Below are positions 54,825 to 63,434 of a stretch of 64,000 bases of DNA, in pieces. The DNA lies in NCBI GenBank assembly GCA_963816065.1, contig CAWFJG010000011.1, positions 1 to 64,000 on the forward strand, written 5' to 3'. Position numbers and translations under genes: made by a program. The stretch comes from Roseiarcus sp963816065. GTDB taxonomy: Bacteria; Pseudomonadota; Alphaproteobacteria; Rhizobiales; Beijerinckiaceae. Within the stretch, counting starts at the first letter, position 1; each line of letters starts with the position of its first letter. A model generated the notes under the pieces. That model was not told the origin of the DNA. It saw only the letters and a list, made by a program, of their open reading frames with translations, and did not search any database.

Positions 54825-55637
54825 ATGAACGCCGATTCCGCCTCTCCTCCGACCGAGCTCGTCCGCCGCGAGAACGCCGCCGGCGTCGTCACCCTGACGC
54901 TCGCCCATAGCCAGAACCGCAACGCGCTCGGGCTTGCGATGATCGACACGCTGATCGTCGCCTTGGCCGACATCGCCAAGGACCCCGCCGCTCGCGTCGT
55001 CGTGGTCGCCGCCGAGGGCCCGGCGCTCAGCGCCGGTCATGATTTGCGCGAGATCCAGGCGCACCGCAACGACCTCGACCGAGGACAGGCGTTCTACGAC
55101 CTCATCATGACCCGCTGCGCCACGCTGATGCAGGCGATCGTCGCCCTGCCGAAGCCCGTGATCGCCGCGGTCGAGGGCGTGGCAACGGCGGCGGGCTGCC
55201 AGCTCGTCGCCTCCTGCGACCTGGCGATCGCCGGCGAGGCGGCGCGCTTTGCCCTGCCCGGCGTCAATATCGGGCTCTTCTGCTCGTCGCCGCTGGTCGC
55301 CGTCGGACGGACGGTGTCGCGCAAGCACGCCATGGAAATGGCCTTGACCGGCCGGCTCTACGGCGCCGCCGAGGCCGAGCGCATGGGGCTCGTCAACCGC
55401 GTCGTTCCAGAGGGCCGGACTTTGGTCGAGGCCAGGGCGCTGGCGGCCGGCATCGCGTCGCGCTCCGCGGCGACGCTGGCGATCGGCAAGCGCGCCTTCA
55501 ACGAACAGATCGATCAGCCGCTCGCCGTCGCCTACGCGCTCGCGGCCAGGGCGATGGTCGACAACCTGGCCGAACCGGACGCGGCGGAGGGGATCGGCGC
55601 CTTTCTGGACAAACGTCAGCCGCGCTGGAGCGCGTGA
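54825..55637 (+). CDS. Enoyl-CoA hydratase/isomerase family protein
   Basis: 270 residues from ATG 54,825 (MNADSASPPTELVRREN). Crotonase fold: VTLTLAHSQNRNALGLAMID, oxyanion-hole ALSAGHDLREIQAH, and PKPVIAAVEGVATAAGCQLV followed by ASCDLAIAGE. The usual first catalytic Glu of hydratases (in the G-A-G-A-E position) is not seen: the region reads VATAAGCQLV, like carnitinyl- or ECHDC3-type members, so the reaction is uncertain. Next to a CoA-binding protein gene. Confidence 0.85.
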   Translation: MNADSASPPTELVRRENAAGVVTLTLAHSQNRNALGLAMIDTLIVALADIAKDPAARVVVVAAEGPALSAGHDLREIQAHRNDLDRGQAFYDLIMTRCATLMQAIVALPKPVIAAVEGVATAAGCQLVASCDLAIAGEAARFALPGVNIGLFCSSPLVAVGRTVSRKHAMEMALTGRLYGAAEAERMGLVNRVVPEGRTLVEARALAAGIASRSAATLAIGKRAFNEQIDQPLAVAYALAARAMVDNLAEPDAAEGIGAFLDKRQPRWSA

Positions 55638-55653
55638 AACGGGAGCGAACGGG

Positions 55654-56109
55654 ATGGCGGCGGTCGACGGCCTCAGCGACGCGGTGATCCGGGAAATCTT
55701 GACGGAGGTACGGCGGATCGCGGTCGTCGGCGCCTCGCCCAACCCGCTTCGTCCGTCCAACGACGTGCTCGGCGTCCTCATAAACCGCGGATACGAAACC
55801 TTCCCGGTCAACCCCGGCCACGCAGGGGCGCTGATCGGGGGCCGGCGCGTATTCGCGCGGCTTGCCGACGTGCCCTTCCCGATCGACATGGTCGATGTGT
55901 TCCGCAATTCGGCAGCCGCGGGCGACGCCGTCGACGCAGCGTTGGCGCTCGATCCCCTGCCCCGCGTCATCTGGATGCAACTCGGCGTGATCAATGAGGC
56001 GGCGGCCGTACGCGCTCGAGCAAAGGGCGTGACCGTGGTGATGAATCGCTGCCCAGCGATCGAACTGCGTCGCCTCGGCGTCGCCGACCGGTCGCACGAT
56101 CCGAATTGA
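55654..56109 (+). CDS. CoA-binding domain protein (YccU-like)
   Basis: 151 residues from ATG 55,654, 16 bases after the hydratase stop. Rossmann-like CoA-binding fold: RRIAVVGASPNPLRPSNDVL, GYETFPVNPGHAGALIGGRR, and IDMVDVFRNSAAAGDAVDAA. Family members bind CoA, sometimes as a free-standing version of the succinyl-CoA synthetase domain. Function otherwise unknown. Confidence 0.88.
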   Translation: MAAVDGLSDAVIREILTEVRRIAVVGASPNPLRPSNDVLGVLINRGYETFPVNPGHAGALIGGRRVFARLADVPFPIDMVDVFRNSAAAGDAVDAALALDPLPRVIWMQLGVINEAAAVRARAKGVTVVMNRCPAIELRRLGVADRSHDPN

Positions 56110-56547
56110 TTCCCTTTTTTGAGCCAGATCAAAGCGCGATCCCGAAGACGCACGCAAAAGGGTCTAGATCGAAAACGATCGGCGGCCGGCTCTCATCGCC
56201 GGAACGAAATCATGCGATCGACGGGCGGCCCGAGCGTCCGGAGCGCCTGCATCCGACTGCGGGCTCGCGAAGCGCCGGGCCTCGCTCGCTCCACTCGCGG
56301 GGGCGGGTGGGCGACGGCCGGCGCGGGGCAGAATATGGCGCTCGTGGGGCGCCGGTCGTCGAGGCCAACCGTCATGCGCGTGCGGGTTGCGACGATGATC
56401 CAGCGGGTTGTGACGACGTTTCCTAGAATCGCGCAAAGGTTGTAGCCAAGCCTCTCGGGCTGTGCTACGAAAGTCAAACAAAGCCGCCGGCGTAACTAGG
56501 CGGACAATTGGTCAGGGTGGGAACCGCCGCTACTTGGGAGGGACCCG
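56110..56547. other. Intergenic region
   Basis: 438 bases with no credible gene. Frames here are arginine-rich shadows. The last about 30 bases hold the ribosome site (GGGAGG) for the next small gene. Confidence 0.35.
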
Positions 56548-56775
56548 ATGCAGTCTTTCGATTTCGAAGTGCTTCAGGGCGACGACATCATCGCGGCCGA
56601 GCGGGATGTCGCGCTTCAGGATTCTCGCGCCGCTTGGCCAAAGTTCATTGGCATCGCCAATTCCCTCGATGCCCCCGGCTGCCGTATCCGCGTGCGCGAA
56701 CACCTCGGCGGCACCGTCATTCTGATCGGGGCCACGGCCGCGCGCCGCTATCCGAGCATGGCCGTTTCGGCCTGA
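56548..56775 (+). CDS. Small soluble protein, DUF6894-like
   Basis: 75 residues from ATG 56,548 (MQSFDFEVLQGDDIIAAERD). Sequence pattern DVALQDSRAAWPKFIGIANS and CRIRVREHLGGTVILIGATA resembles the small DUF6894 proteins common in Rhizobiales (F-F-D, D-x-A-W, V-x-D-x-x-G-x-x-L). No functional residue can be named. Confidence 0.6.
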   Translation: MQSFDFEVLQGDDIIAAERDVALQDSRAAWPKFIGIANSLDAPGCRIRVREHLGGTVILIGATAARRYPSMAVSA

Positions 56776-57237
56776 GCGCACCTGCGTTCGAGGCGGCCGA
56801 ATCGCCCCGCCGCCTCGTTCCGACATCCGTCGCGTCCTCGACGACATGCCAAATCCGACCAGCACCAGTGTCCGGCCGGAGCTCCGTGGCGTCGAGCCGC
56901 GGACGCTGACAGCGCTTTCGCCGCTCGCCGACGCGCAGCCTGTTCCCGCCTGTTAAGCGCCTGTTACGTGCCTGTTATGGCGCCTGTTATGTGCCTGTTA
57001 TGGCGCCTGTTATTTGAACGCATTGATAGCGTATTTTTGTAGTTAAGCCTCTGATATAGCTTATAACTTGCGATTAACGCAGCCAATGCGGATCGAATCC
57101 GATTTTTTATCAGGCAAAAACTGAAAACGCGCTGGCCCGAACGCGCCGCGCGAGTCGCCCCGGCCAGGCAGTTCGCCGATGGCAAAGCCCACAGCGAACC
57201 TGCGGGAACGCCCGCGCGGGATGACGGGGGTTCGGAG
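56776..57237. other. Intergenic region with CCTGTTAT tandem repeats
   Basis: No gene. From 56,938 to about 57,015 the sequence repeats GCCTGTTAT-type units six times, with a higher-order unit (GTGCCTGTTATGGCGCCTGT then TAT) repeated twice. The following 57,016-57,110 is AT-rich. It is downstream of the ABM gene's stop and downstream of the DUF6894 gene, so it is probably a terminator region. Confidence 0.5.
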
Positions 57238-57540
57238 CTAGCCCGGCAGCTTGTCGGCGACCACGTCGACTTTGACGATCTCGATCGAGTTGGCGAACAG
57301 TTCCGGCGCTTTCTGAATCAGGACCGCCGCCACTTCGCCCTGGATATGGGCCTGCCGGCCCCGCTCGTCGTCGAAGGCGTCGAAGATGGCGAAGCTGCTC
57401 GGCCCGAGGCGGACCGCGAACCAGGCCACAGTGCCCGGCTCGTCCATGACAAGCGCGCGGGCCTGCTTCAGAAGGTCGGCGACCTCCTGCTCCTTGCCTG
57501 GCTTGGCCTCCAGACGGACGTAAATCGCAAGGGAAGTCAT
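57238..57540 (-). CDS. Antibiotic biosynthesis monooxygenase (ABM) domain protein
   Basis: 100 residues starting MTSLAIYVRLEAKPGKEQEV, with the dimeric alpha+beta barrel pattern of ABM/quinol monooxygenase proteins: EVADLLKQARALVMDEPGTV, WFAVRLGPSSFAIFDAFDDE, and RQAHIQGEVAAVL. The members oxidise quinols or simply bind aromatic compounds. It lies before the stressosome genes in the same direction but 97 bases separates them; co-regulation is unknown. Confidence 0.85.
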   Translation of the reverse strand: MTSLAIYVRLEAKPGKEQEVADLLKQARALVMDEPGTVAWFAVRLGPSSFAIFDAFDDERGRQAHIQGEVAAVLIQKAPELFANSIEIVKVDVVADKLPG

Positions 57541-57637
57541 TGTCTGCTCCTCTCGCCCCCGCGATCGACTTTGCGGCCGGACTGTGCCGCAAGGATGGCG
57601 GCTTCCGCCAGGGCGGCTTTTTCCCCGTTCGCCCGCG

Positions 57638-58654
57638 CTATGCGACGGCCCGACGCTTCGCCACCACGATCGTCACGTCGTCGCGCGAGCGGTCGAAGTC
57701 CCGATAGAGGGCCGCGGCGATCAGCGTCGGATGGCGGCGGCTCAAACCGGGATAGGCGTCGAGCGACCAGTGCGTCCCGAGCCCGTCCGAGGCCAGCACC
57801 GCCACCGTGTCGCCACGGGTCGGATAGACGAAGGGGCGGGTCCGCTTCAGCGCGTGGCCGAGCGTGCCGTTGAAGCCGACCATCCGTCGCATCTCGAGGT
57901 CGCTCGCCACGACGCCGAGGACGTTGCCGACGCCGATGAACGTCACCTCATTCGAGTCCCCGCGCAAGGACACAATGGACGCCGCAGCGCCGCGCGTCGG
58001 GCGCAAGGCGCGGTGAAGCCGCTCGATCGTCTCGGTGTCGGCGCCTCCGTGACCGGACTCGTAGGCCTGCGTAGCCGCCCGGGCCGCGTCGGCGGCCAGA
58101 GGGCCATGACCCAACCCGTCGACCGCCAGCACGGACAGGTCTTCGCCCAGACGCTTGACCCGCCAGGCGTCTCCGCAGGCTTCCTCCCCCCGCTTGGCGA
58201 CGCTGACTGCGCCCCAGGCGTAGAGCGCAGGAGGGGTTTCGGGCGGCGGGGCGCCGGCCCGCACACGCGCCATGAACAGGCTGCCATTCCCCGGCCGCGA
58301 ATAGCAGTCGAACACATGAGACAGCCGTCTCACCGCGCCGAGGCCGGCGCCGCTGGTGCCCGCGGTCGAATAGCCGTCGCGCAGAGCGGAGTTGACATCG
58401 ACGATCCCGGGACCCGTATCGAGCGCGAGACATTCGACCCCGGCGCCGGTTTCGTCGTCGAACAGGCCGATCAGCATCACGCCGCCTCCGGCGTGCTTCC
58501 AAAGGTTTCGCGCGAACTCGGTCGCGACGATCGCCACGCGGCCGACGTCGACCTCGTCCATGCCCAACCGATCGGCGAAACCGCTGGCGATCCTGCGGGC
58601 CTCGCCGACGCCGCTGTCGTCGGCGATCTCCAGACGGCGCGTTCCTATTTCCAT
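57638..58654 (-). CDS. RsbX-type PP2C phosphatase fused to an RsbT-like ATPase domain
   Basis: 338 residues. Residues about 1-135 are a GHKL ATPase of the RsbT/RsbW type (VAIVATEFARNLWKHAGGGV, ALDTGPGIVD, GTSGAGLGAVRRLSHVF). Residues about 145-335 are a SpoIIE/RsbX PP2C domain (GDAWRVKRLGEDLSVLAVDG with the metal Asp, LGHGPLAADAA, and SDGLGTHW plus RDDVTIVVAKR). In stressosomes RsbX removes phosphates from RsbS and RsbR to reset the complex. The start overlaps the RsbT gene by ten bases. Fused forms occur in other proteobacterial modules. Confidence 0.9.
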   Translation of the reverse strand: MEIGTRRLEIADDSGVGEARRIASGFADRLGMDEVDVGRVAIVATEFARNLWKHAGGGVMLIGLFDDETGAGVECLALDTGPGIVDVNSALRDGYSTAGTSGAGLGAVRRLSHVFDCYSRPGNGSLFMARVRAGAPPPETPPALYAWGAVSVAKRGEEACGDAWRVKRLGEDLSVLAVDGLGHGPLAADAARAATQAYESGHGGADTETIERLHRALRPTRGAAASIVSLRGDSNEVTFIGVGNVLGVVASDLEMRRMVGFNGTLGHALKRTRPFVYPTRGDTVAVLASDGLGTHWSLDAYPGLSRRHPTLIAAALYRDFDRSRDDVTIVVAKRRAVA

Positions 58655-59040
58655 CGGGCGATCATCACCTGAGTTCCCCCTCCGACAACGGATTTGATGT
58701 CGAATTCGTTCGACAGCCGTTTCGCGCCGCTCAGGCCCAGACCGAGGCCGCCGCCGGTGGAATAGCCGTCGGTGAGCGCGACGGCGATGTCGGGAATGCC
58801 GGGTCCCGCGTCCTCGAAGGTGAGCCGGACCCCGCGACGCGCGCCATTCTCCAGCGTCTCGACCTTGACGTGGCCGCCCCCGCCGTAGTCGAGCGTGTTG
58901 CGCGCCAGTTCGCTGGCGGCGGTGACGATCTTGGTCTGGTCGACCAGCGACATGCCGATTTCGACCGCCCGCATGCGAACATGCTGGCGAACCCGGACGA
59001 CGTCATCGGCGGTCCTGATGGCCAGCGTGTCAATCGTCAT
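58645..59040 (-). CDS. rsbT: Stressosome switch kinase RsbT
   Basis: 131 residues from ATG 59,040 (MTIDTLAIRTADDVVRVRQH). GHKL ATPase: N-box KIVTAASELARNTLDYGGGG, G1 EDAGPGIPDI, and G2 GGGLGLGLSGAKRLSNEF. RsbT phosphorylates RsbR and RsbS on stress and is then released. In Bacillus it next activates RsbU; no rsbU is present here. It overlaps rsbS by 11 bases, which sets a fixed ratio. Confidence 0.92.
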   Translation of the reverse strand: MTIDTLAIRTADDVVRVRQHVRMRAVEIGMSLVDQTKIVTAASELARNTLDYGGGGHVKVETLENGARRGVRLTFEDAGPGIPDIAVALTDGYSTGGGLGLGLSGAKRLSNEFDIKSVVGGGTQVMIARWK

Positions 59041-59428
59041 CAGGTCCGGCCTCGGCGGTCGCGCGTCCGTCTTCGTCGATCCGCCGAGCCAGCAGCTCCA
59101 TGCCCTTTTCGACATTGAGCGCGGTTCGAACCCCGTTGAGTTCGAGACCGAGTTCGACCAGCGTGATCGCCACTGCCGGCCGCATGCCGACGACGACCGT
59201 TTCGGCGTCGAGCATCCGCGAAACCGCCGCGATGCTGTCGAGCATTCTCCCCATGAACGAATCGACGATGTCGAGCCCCGATATGTCGATGAGAACCCCG
59301 CGGGCGCCGGTCGCCACGATTTTGGCCGAGAGATCTTCCTCGAGCGCGGTCGCGAGCCGGTCGTGCATGTCGACCTGCACCGTCACCAGCAGCGCCTTGC
59401 CGACCTTGAGAACGGGGATGCGGTCCAT
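59030..59428 (-). CDS. rsbS: Stressosome scaffold STAS protein RsbS
   Basis: 132 residues, a single STAS domain (VLKVGKALLVTVQVDMHDRL, GVLIDISGLDIVDSFMGRML, ETVVVGMRPAVAITLVELGL). The Ser in DIVDSF is where Bacillus RsbS carries Ser59, the phosphosite for RsbT. It is four bases from rsbR's stop. The C-terminal DEDGRATAEAGPDDD is an acidic tail not found in the Bacillus protein. Confidence 0.92.
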   Translation of the reverse strand: MDRIPVLKVGKALLVTVQVDMHDRLATALEEDLSAKIVATGARGVLIDISGLDIVDSFMGRMLDSIAAVSRMLDAETVVVGMRPAVAITLVELGLELNGVRTALNVEKGMELLARRIDEDGRATAEAGPDDD

Positions 59429-59432
59429 CCGG

Positions 59433-60302
59433 TCAGGTCCCCGGCTTCACGGCCGTCACCACGCGGCCGGTCCGCTTCAGCGCCAGCGCCAAAGCGTCAG
59501 CCAGCGTCGCCTTCGAGACGACGCTCAGTTCGACGCCCAGATGCACCATGGTCTGGGCGATTTGCGGGCGCATGCCCGACACGATGCAGTCCGCACCCAT
59601 CAGGCGGGCGGCGGCGATGGTCTTGAGAAGGTGCTGGGCGACCAGGGTGTCGACGGTCGGGACGCCGGTGATGTCGATGATCGCAATGGATGCGCTCTGA
59701 TCGACGATCGCCTGCAACAGGTTCTCCATGACAACTTGCGTACGATTGGAATCGAGCGTGCCGATCAACGGAAGGGCCAGCACGCCGTCCCAGAGACGGA
59801 CAACGGGCGTCGACAGCTCGGCGATCTCCTGCTGCTGCCGGATGATTACTTCCTCCCGGCTCTTCTGGTAGACCTCCATGGTGAACAGTCCCAGCTGGTC
59901 GATCAGGGCGGAGAGCGACGAGACTTCCCGCATCGGCGCGGCGGTCGACTTCGCGGCCAGCCCCTCGATCAGGGCGAAGATCGGTTCCTTGATGGAGAAA
60001 ATGAAAATGGCGGTCTCCTTCGGCGAGAAGCCCTGCGCGGCGCGGGACCGGGAAACGTCGGCCAGAAGCTCGCGCACGCGATCAAAGCTCGGAGACTGCA
60101 CGTCGGAGAGGTTATCGCCGGCGACGACATCGACAAGCACCCGCAGGACGTTGCGGCACTGGGTCCGAAGCTCGGCCTCCCGGACCCGGCCGCTGCCATC
60201 CCCGCCGCCCGCCTTCAGCGCTTCGAGCCAGCCGGCGAGAATGGCGTCCTCGTGATCGTGGATCAGTTTTGACAGTTGCGGAGCGACGGGGGCTTTTGCC
60301 AT
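59433..60302 (-). CDS. rsbR: Stressosome sensor RsbR (RsbRD-STAS)
   Basis: 289 residues. The N-terminal about 155 residues form the RsbRD domain (LSKLIHDHEDAILAGWLEAL, AAQGFSPKETAIFIFSIKEP), which has no haem or flavin motif I can see. After a linker helix (REEVIIRQQQEIAEL) comes the STAS domain (VVRLWDGVLALPLIGTLDSN, SIAIIDITGVPTVDTLVAQH, ADCIVSGMRPQIAQTMVHLG); Thr in PTVDT corresponds to the RsbT target site. First gene of the rsbR-rsbS-rsbT-rsbX operon. Confidence 0.93.
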   Translation of the reverse strand: MAKAPVAPQLSKLIHDHEDAILAGWLEALKAGGGDGSGRVREAELRTQCRNVLRVLVDVVAGDNLSDVQSPSFDRVRELLADVSRSRAAQGFSPKETAIFIFSIKEPIFALIEGLAAKSTAAPMREVSSLSALIDQLGLFTMEVYQKSREEVIIRQQQEIAELSTPVVRLWDGVLALPLIGTLDSNRTQVVMENLLQAIVDQSASIAIIDITGVPTVDTLVAQHLLKTIAAARLMGADCIVSGMRPQIAQTMVHLGVELSVVSKATLADALALALKRTGRVVTAVKPGT

Positions 60303-60352
60303 TTTGGCCTCTCAATCGTGTGCTTCGAAGTCGCGTAGGTCTCACATGCCTC

Positions 60353-60378
60353 AACTGCCCATGCAACATGCGGGTTCC
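60353..60378 (-). promoter_or_regulatory. Near-consensus EcfG-type promoter before rsbR
   Basis: On the minus strand GGAAC (60,378-60,374), 17 bases, then AGTT (60,356-60,353), ending 50 bases before the rsbR start. It differs from the EcfG consensus only in the first base of the -10 (A for C). It sits in the 141-bp divergent gap. A weak call on its own. Confidence 0.35.
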
Positions 60379-60443
60379 CCTCGGCGACCCGATCACCCGG
60401 TCCCTTCCGGAAGCTCTGGTAACGATCAAGGATTGCGTCCACC

Positions 60444-62220
60444 ATGAATGCGATGGCGCAAGGTCCAAAGCCGCTTTCCTTCGCCCGATCCGTCATTCGG
60501 TCGGAAAACGATGTCGTGTCCGTCCGGCAGCGCGCCCGACGGCTCGCCGAACTGCTCGGATTCGACCGCCGCGACCAGACGCGCATGGCGACGGCGGTTT
60601 CGGAGCTGGCGCGCAATGCGTTTATCCACGGCGGCGGCGGCGAGGCGGAGTTTTCGGTCGACCTCGGCTCCAGGCCGCAGGCGTTTACGGTGCGCATCTC
60701 AGATTCCGGCCCGGGAATCGAGGCGATCGAAACCGTCCTAAGCGGCGATCATTCCTCGGCCGCCGGAATAAGGCTCGGGCTGGTAGGCGCGCGTCGCCTG
60801 TCGGACCGGTTCGAGATCGTCTCCGAACCTGGCAAGGGCGTCGCGGTTTCGGCGGGGATCGACTTTCCCAAGCGAGCCCGGCGCTTCGAGCGCGCCGACC
60901 TCGCTTCGCTCCAGAAGGCTGTCGAAGAGGAAGGCGCCGCCGACCTTCTGACGGTCCTGCGCGAACAGAACCGCGAACTGGTCCAGGCGCTCGAGGACAT
61001 CGACCGGCGCGAGGAGGAAAGCCGCAAGCTCACCCAGGAGCTCGGCGACACGAACCGCGGCGTCGTCGCCCTCTACGCCGAGCTCGACGAGCGGGCCGAG
61101 CAATTGCGCAAGGCGAGCGAATCGAAGACCCGCTTCTTGTCCAACATGAGTCACGAATTCCGCACGCCGCTGAATTCGATCCTCGCCCTTTCGCGATTGT
61201 TGCTCGACCGGGTCGACGGGGACCTCTCCGCGGAGCAGGAACGCCAGGTCGCCTACATCCGCCGGTCGGTCGAGACGCTTCTCGACCTCGTCAACGACAT
61301 GCTCGATTTGTCGAAAGTCGAGGCGGGCAAGACCGACGTACGTCCGGTCGAATTCTCCGTGTCCGGTCTGCTCGCGGCGTTGCGGGGCGCGCTGAAGCCG
61401 CTGCAGACCAACCCTTCGGTGGGGCTGATCTTTGAAATCGACAAGGCCTGCCCCGACCTCTTCACCGATGAGGCGAAGGTTTCGCAGATCCTCCGCAATC
61501 TGATCTCGAACGCGCTGAAATTCACCGAGCGCGGCGAAGTGCGCGTCGCGGCCGTCTGGCGGCCGGACGACGGCGCCGTCGTTTTTTCCGTCAAAGACAC
61601 CGGCATCGGCATCGCTCAGGAGGACCAGGAGCGCATTTTCGAGGAATTCGCCCAGATCGAACTTTAAGCTGCAGCGGAAAGTCAAAGGCACCGGACTTGG
61701 CCTTTCGCTCTCCCGCTCGCTTGCCAGACTTCTCGGCGGAACGCTCACCGTTGAGAGCGCGTTGAACGAGGGATCGACGTTCACCCTTTCAATTCCGGCG
61801 TCAATTTCCGATCGGGCAAAGACGCCCGTCGAGGAACAAGGCCAGCCAAGAAAGGTTCTTTTGGTCGACGACGACGAGATGTTCCGTTACGTCATGCGGC
61901 AGATCGTCAGCAATGCGCCGGAGTATCGGCTGATCGAGGCAAAGGACGGAGACGAGGGACTGCGTATGGCCAGAACCGAAGTCCCGGACGTCGTCATTCT
62001 CGATCTGCAGATGCCAGGCATGGATGGTTTTGCAGCGTTCGAGGCGCTCGCAGCCGATCCGCAGACCCAAAGCATCCCGATCGTCGTGCTGACCTCGCAG
62101 ACCATCGACGCCGGTCTAAACGCCCGCTTTCCCACGGGGACGCGGCTCGTGTCGAAGAACATGATCTCCAGGGAAAGCGTCTCTCTCTTCCTGAGAGAAG
62201 CGATGCAGGCCTCACAGTGA
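60444..62220 (+). CDS. Hybrid histidine kinase with an N-terminal RsbT-like ATPase domain (frameshifted)
   Basis: About 591 residues. Residues about 15-145 are an extra GHKL ATPase closely resembling RsbT (MATAVSELARNAFIHGGGGE, ISDSGPGIEAIE, GIRLGLVGARRLSDRFEIVS). A coiled coil (about 155-225, REQNRELVQALEDIDRREEE) leads to HisKA FLSNMSHEFRTPLNSILALS, HATPase RNLISNALKFTERGEV and VKDTGIGIAQEDQERIFEEF. The frame is lost at about 61,663 (AQIEL stop); a one-base correction gives KLQRKVKGTGLGLSLSRSLA and a receiver domain (LLVDDDEMFRYV, VVILDLQMPGMDG). No membrane segment. Divergent from rsbR. Confidence 0.88.
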
Positions 62221-63434
62221 GCGCGGCCGTCGCCCCTCTTATCCTCAATGTAGACGACAACGAGGCGCAACGATACGTCAAGACCCGGGACTTGCGTATT
62301 AGCGGCTTCGCGGTCGTGGAGGCGGCGAACGGCGCGGAGGCCTTGCGGCTCGTCGAGCGCGACAAGCCCCAGGTGGTGCTCCTGGACGTTCAGCTCCCCG
62401 ACATCATGGGTCCCGAGGTCTGCGACTACGTCAAGCGGCGGTGGCCTGAGGTCATGGTCCTCATGACTTCGTCAACCTTCACCGAATCGCAGCACCGAGC
62501 GCTCGGTCTCGACGCGGGCGCGGATTCCTACCTGGTGCAGCCGGCCGAGCCGCTCGAGCTCGCCGCCGCGGTCAATTCGCTCCTGCGAATCCGGAAGTCC
62601 GAGGACGACCTGCGGTCCCTCAATGCAACCCTGGAAAAGAAGGTCGCCGACCGCACCAACGAGCTTCACGAGATCAATCTTCGCCTGACCGACGAGATCA
62701 ACCAGAGGGCCAAAGCCGAAGCGGCCCTGGTCCAGGCGCAGAAGATGGAGGCGATGGGCCATCTGACAGGCGGCCTCGCGCACGATTTCAACAACCTGCT
62801 GACCGCGGTGATCGGCAATTTCGAACTGATCCTGAAACGGAACGCCGACCCCAGGATCGTGCGTCTGGCCGGCAACGGCCTCGCCGCAGCCAGGCGCGGC
62901 GCAAAGCTCACCGCTCAGCTTCTCGCGTTTTCCCGACACCAGAAGCTCGACCCTGTCCCGCTGGACATCAACGTCCTCATTCAGGGCATGACTCCCCTGC
63001 TCTCCCAATCGTTGGGCGCCGCCATCGAGATCGACAAGCGCCTCGAAGACTACCTGCCGCCCGCGCTCGCCGACGCCAATCAACTAGAACTCGCCATCCT
63101 CAACCTTTGCATCAACGCGCGCGATGCGATGACGGACAAAGGCGGTCCGATCACCTTGAGGACGTCGTACGAGCCTGCGACCGACATGGTGCTCCTGTCG
63201 GTCGAGGATATGGGAAGCGGCATGCCGCCCGACGTCGTCGCGCGGGCGTTCGATCCATTCTTCACCACCAAGCCGCCCGGCAAGGGGACAGGACTCGGCC
63301 TGTCGCAGGTGTTCGGCGTTGTCCATCAGTTGGGCGGCGACATCTCCATCGACAGCAAGGTCGGAGAGGGCACCGCCGTCCGGATCAGACTCGAAGCGCT
63401 CGGAGACCGCGCCGCGGCGCGTCCTGGACGATGA
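62217..63434 (+). CDS. Receiver-histidine kinase protein (REC-HisKA-HATPase)
   Basis: 405 residues from GTG 62,217, overlapping the previous stop as GTGA. The receiver domain is about 8-120 (ILNVDDNEAQRYVKTRDLRI, VVLLDVQLPDIMG, TSSTFTESQHRALGLDAGAD; the Lys is replaced in YLVQPAEP). Then a coiled coil (NATLEKKVADRTNELHEINL), HisKA MGHLTGGLAHDFNNLLTAVI and HATPase (LNLCINARDAM, SVEDMGSGM, GKGTGLGLSQVFGVVHQLGG). A cytoplasmic relay kinase. It may continue into the next receiver domain through a frameshift. Confidence 0.9.
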   Translation: MSAAVAPLILNVDDNEAQRYVKTRDLRISGFAVVEAANGAEALRLVERDKPQVVLLDVQLPDIMGPEVCDYVKRRWPEVMVLMTSSTFTESQHRALGLDAGADSYLVQPAEPLELAAAVNSLLRIRKSEDDLRSLNATLEKKVADRTNELHEINLRLTDEINQRAKAEAALVQAQKMEAMGHLTGGLAHDFNNLLTAVIGNFELILKRNADPRIVRLAGNGLAAARRGAKLTAQLLAFSRHQKLDPVPLDINVLIQGMTPLLSQSLGAAIEIDKRLEDYLPPALADANQLELAILNLCINARDAMTDKGGPITLRTSYEPATDMVLLSVEDMGSGMPPDVVARAFDPFFTTKPPGKGTGLGLSQVFGVVHQLGGDISIDSKVGEGTAVRIRLEALGDRAAARPGR

